From an uncultured Flavobacteriales bacterium (GTDB taxonomy: Bacteria > Bacteroidota > Bacteroidia > Flavobacteriales_D > Crocinitomicaceae): DNA of 46,187 nucleotides. The DNA lies in assembly GCA_903823565.1 (NCBI GenBank), contig CAIJTF010000030.1:1-46187 (forward strand). The letters run 5' to 3'. Each line of letters starts with the position of its first letter. The first letter of the stretch is position 1. A program made the position numbers and the translations under genes. Positions 43,461-46,187 of this stretch are shown here, piece by piece. Under the pieces are notes generated by a model. It searched no databases. It saw only the letters and a list, made by a program, of their open reading frames with translations, and was not told the origin of the DNA.

Positions 43461-45041
43461 TTAAAACATTTGCGATTGTGGCATTTTAAATACGCGATCC
43501 AGAACCAACTGAACACGATACCGAACTGGATCTACGAAGGTGGGATTGGATGGATTATTTAAATAGTCATTGTATTGTAGGGTCCATTCAAAGGTTGGCA
43601 GGTTATTGGTGAGAATATTCACTAAATCCGAATGCGTTGATGCATCGACGGGTTTAGGAATGAAGAGTTCGCAAATATCACTGATAACGGCATCTGCACT
43701 AGAGGGTAAACTTAAGTTGTTTAAGAAAGGAATAGTATCTATTTTCAAGGTGTAACCATTAATTGGAATTCCAAAAACAAAAAGTCCAGTTGAGAGGTCG
43801 AATCTGAATTTAATAGTGGTTGAATTTATCCATAGGCGTGAGAAAGCTGGTGCTAAATAAAAGGCTTCCCATCCTGCAACGCTGGAAGGATTTATAAAAT
43901 CAAGTCCCATATTGCTTGCGGCAAAATACATGTTGAGATAAATGTTATAATCCGTTGCGAGGTTTACGTTTATTTGAGATTCTGTTGCGTTAAATAGGCT
44001 GAATACATTTTCCAAAGGACTTCGAACAATACTCCCCCTCAAGGCTACATCATAAAAATGTTGACTCGTAAACAAGTCAAAGAGTACTGGCGAAACGTCG
44101 TAGTTATTCGCCAACATCGTTTGTACCATACCCGGAATAATGTTGGTTTCTACCTCATTCGTAAGCTCATAATTAACAAAAAACCGGTAGAGTTTTGTGC
44201 AGAGGTAAGTAGCAACTTCGGGTTGTTGAAAAATGACATCAATGTAGTTTGCAAATTCATTGGCTCCACCATTTGTTATGGAGGCATTCGCAAAATGATA
44301 GGACAATGTTTTGGTTGAATTATCGTGCAGAAAACTAACAAAAAGGGCTTGAGCCGCTGTTAACGTGGAGCTTCGTAGGCCGTTAACCACATAACCACTT
44401 AAAATTTTTGCTCCAGCAGCGACGTCCATTTCCGTATACGTTGAATAATCACCCGGTGCAATTTGATCGCTTTTACCGATGGTAAAAAGCTCCAAAAGTT
44501 CCCTTGAATAATTTTCGTTTGGATGTTGAACCGAGTTGGTATTGCCATTCAAGAACATGAGCATTGCTGGATTAATGGTTACATCTTTCACCAGCTGCTT
44601 AACATTTCCCAAACCTTGAGTCCTTAATAATTCAAGGTATGAATACGTAGCCCTTGCATCGGAGGAAAACGCAACACCAAAATGATTTTGCCAAAAGAAC
44701 AACATTTTTTGACTTATGTCCATTGATTGATAATTGATGTTCTTCATCAACCAAGCGGTTAGGGATTTTACCCGAGCCATTTCACACAACTGATTACTAA
44801 CGGGATTAGCGGGATACAATGCATTCACCCACGTTTGGCCTTGAGGAACCACCGTTTCTCCCGCGTCATAAGCAAGGGGTGGGCTAACGTTTCCAACAGT
44901 AAGCAATTGATTTACTGCATCCTGCATGGATAAATTTGCAATGGCACCTATCTGTTGGTGGGTTGGTCCAAAAATGGTTCTTCGAAGCAAATGGGCAGCT
45001 TCAGCGCGCGTCCAGGGACCGTTGTAAGGCACAAGACTCAT
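43461..45041 (-). CDS. DUF1800 domain protein without visible export signal
   Basis: A 526-aa protein. WTRAEAAHLLRRTIFGPTHQ at the N-terminus and the later KMLFFWQNHFG, NENYSRELLELFTIG and LCTKLYRFFVN are the recognised motifs of DUF1800. A stop codon lies just upstream of the TTG three codons before the ATG, so no longer N-terminus is possible, and the start (MSLVPYNGPWT) has no signal peptide; the C-terminus ends KMPQSQMF, without a sorting domain. It is the first gene of the DUF1800-DUF1501 operon. No perfect TAnnTTTG is seen upstream; TAAATTCG is one mismatch away. Role unknown. Confidence 0.9.
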   Translation of the reverse strand: MSLVPYNGPWTRAEAAHLLRRTIFGPTHQQIGAIANLSMQDAVNQLLTVGNVSPPLAYDAGETVVPQGQTWVNALYPANPVSNQLCEMARVKSLTAWLMKNINYQSMDISQKMLFFWQNHFGVAFSSDARATYSYLELLRTQGLGNVKQLVKDVTINPAMLMFLNGNTNSVQHPNENYSRELLELFTIGKSDQIAPGDYSTYTEMDVAAGAKILSGYVVNGLRSSTLTAAQALFVSFLHDNSTKTLSYHFANASITNGGANEFANYIDVIFQQPEVATYLCTKLYRFFVNYELTNEVETNIIPGMVQTMLANNYDVSPVLFDLFTSQHFYDVALRGSIVRSPLENVFSLFNATESQINVNLATDYNIYLNMYFAASNMGLDFINPSSVAGWEAFYLAPAFSRLWINSTTIKFRFDLSTGLFVFGIPINGYTLKIDTIPFLNNLSLPSSADAVISDICELFIPKPVDASTHSDLVNILTNNLPTFEWTLQYNDYLNNPSNPTFVDPVRYRVQLVLDRVFKMPQSQMF

Positions 45042-45137
45042 AATGTTCAATTAGAAACCGAATTTAATCATTTATTCCTGAAAAAAAATTATGAATGAGA
45101 TAAATACTGTAAATTTAACTACTCATACGACCTACTC

Positions 45138-46187
45138 ATGCTACGACTACTACTCTTCCTTTTTTCTTTTTCTTTTTGTGCTCCGTGGTATAGTCAACAA
45201 ACCGTCACTTTCAACTACACGGGTGCGGTTCAAACATGGATTGTTCCTCCTTGTGTTTACAACATAACTGCAGTGGTTGCAGGTGCAAAAGGTGGTGGAT
45301 TTAACGGTGGAAATGGAGCAAGGATTACCGCAAATATAGCAGTAACACCGGGTCAGACTCTTTACATTTATTGTGGAGGGATGGGCACCCAAGGGTCAAA
45401 TTCAGGCGGATGGAATGGTGGAGGCACTGGGCACAATTCTGCAGGTTCCTTCTCCTACAGCTCATGGGGAGGGGGAGGCGGTTCGGACATACGTATCGGT
45501 GGACAAACACTGACGAATCGCGTTATTGTTGGTGGAGGTGGGGGCGGAAGAAGCGGGGGATCCTCTCCAGTTTGCGGAGCAAATGCCAATTGCAATAATG
45601 GAGCCCAAGGATGTAACACCTATGGTGCAGGAGGCGGTGGAGGAACACAAAATGCAGGTGGGAACGGCGGAGCACCATGGGCAGGCGTACCTCCTGGTGG
45701 ACAAGCAGGTTCTTTAGGTCAGGGTGGACAGGGCGGATATTGGTCTACGGCTTCCGGTGGTGGTGGTGGTGGTGGATATTATGGTGGCGGTGGCGGTGGA
45801 AACGATGGTTGCTGTACTGGTGCTAATGGTGGTGGTGGTGGTGGAAGCGGTTCATCTTTGGTTCCCGCTGGCGGCACGTGTTTAGGTGCCAACAATACCA
45901 ACCATGGATACGTCTCAATTACGTATGCTGGAGGAGCTGCCCAAGTTATAGCAAGTAGCAACAGCCCTTTGTGCAATGCGGGAACCCTACAGCTTAGTAC
46001 ATCTGCCCAGGGTACCTACTCTTGGACTGGACCAAATGGCTTTACATCTAACCTACAAAATCCGAGCATTCCAAATGTCACATCCGCCAATGCAGGAACC
46101 TATACCGTTACAGTGAATTTAGGCGGATGTACGGGAACAGCAAGCACCACTGTAGTGGTCAACACTTCTCCTACCGTTTCCATAAGC
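45138..46187 (+). CDS. Glycine-rich secreted surface protein, N-terminal part (runs off the window)
   Basis: The reading frame is open for 350 codons from ATG 45138 to the window end. A signal peptide ([20 protein letters not shown]) precedes [17 protein letters not shown], the usual lead-in to glycine-rich cell-surface domains, then about 200 residues dominated by Gly with GGGGG runs, paired cysteines and aromatic GGYW/GGYY spots. From about residue 265, Ig/PKD-like sequence begins ([18 protein letters not shown], then [14 protein letters not shown]). A T9SS sorting domain may follow beyond the window. Probably an adhesive or structural surface protein. No perfect TAnnTTTG precedes it. Confidence 0.9.
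   Translation, partial: MLRLLLFLFSFSFCAPWYSQQTVTFNYTGAVQTWIVPPCVYNITAVVAGAKGGGFNGGNGARITANIAVTPGQTLYIYCGGMGTQGSNSGGWNGGGTGHNSAGSFSYSSWGGGGGSDIRIGGQTLTNRVIVGGGGGGRSGGSSPVCGANANCNNGAQGCNTYGAGGGGGTQNAGGNGGAPWAGVPPGGQAGSLGQGGQGGYWSTASGGGGGGGYYGGGGGGNDGCCTGANGGGGGGSGSSLVPAGGTCLGANNTNHGYVSITYAGGAAQVIASSNSPLCNAGTLQLSTSAQGTYSWTGPNGFTSNLQNPSIPNVTSANAGTYTVTVNLGGCTGTASTTVVVNTSPTVSIS
45756..45845 (+). repeat. GGT triplet tracts inside the glycine-rich gene
   Basis: In-frame runs of Gly codons: six GGT plus GGA at 45756, GGT/GGC alternation with final GGA at 45783, and five GGT plus GGA at 45828. Being triplets, changes in copy number would lengthen or shorten the Gly runs without a frameshift. Confidence 0.85.

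Overview
The window is chromosomal DNA from a member of the Bacteroidota, most likely a Flavobacteriales lineage near the Crocinitomicaceae/Cryomorphaceae. This is inferred from three things: secreted proteins ending in type IX secretion (T9SS) sorting domains of both the type A and the gliding/CHU_C type; typically Bacteroidota families (DUF6702, DUF4369, FISUMP, START-like); and many copies of the Bacteroidota -7 promoter element TAnnTTTG just upstream of genes. Coding density is very high. No rRNA, tRNA, CRISPR array, transposase or prophage is visible, and no gap without a gene exceeds 300 bases.

Layout. 1-2356 (minus): a polysaccharide export operon, Wzm-type permease, Wzt-type ATPase with a C-terminal sugar-binding-like domain, and the start of a DegT/DnrJ/EryC1 aminotransferase. 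2541-6044: a 1167-residue secreted multi-domain surface protein with a T9SS tail. 6092-8990: LolA-like carrier, SmpB, RecR, an isoprenylcysteine-methyltransferase-like membrane protein and a START-like protein. 9026-12814: an LptF/LptG permease overlapping two glycosyltransferases, which suggests an envelope glycan unit. 12786-15760 (minus): ffh, an M50 membrane protease and a surface-type hypothetical. 15820-20607: an APC transporter divergent from a UvrA paralog whose first zinc finger is incomplete. 20644-22872: cmk, a lipoprotein and a methyltransferase. 22891-26853 (minus): a thioredoxin-like DUF4369 protein, an AAA_14/DUF4143 ATPase with five 23-bp direct repeats at its promoter, and an orphan LuxE-like acyl-protein synthetase. 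26935-32033: hemH, ahcY and, convergent to them, clpB. 32198-36521: a glucosaminidase with LysM, a TylF-like methyltransferase, a FISUMP-thioredoxin pair and a YiiX-like cysteine hydrolase. 36552-46187: an envelope/surface block with DUF6702, an M1 metallopeptidase, a CHU_C surface protein, a DUF1800-DUF1501 pair and the start of a glycine-rich secreted protein.

The genes serve mainly housekeeping (translation quality control, recombination, SRP, methyl cycle, heme, heat shock) and envelope or cell-surface construction (glycan export, LPS/lipoprotein transport, peptidoglycan hydrolysis, T9SS cargo). The most striking points are: a -7 element placed exactly 4 nt before the start codon in four genes, implying leaderless mRNAs; the repeat-controlled AAA_14 ATPase; two TGTCATTTTG sites 31 bp apart in the clpB divergent region; a 37-bp near-perfect palindrome; and a DUF1501 protein with a Tat-like signal plus T9SS tail, co-encoded with a DUF1800 protein that has neither. 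I did not find a clear multi-gene defence or mobile system; the AAA_14/repeat cassette is the best candidate for something undescribed.
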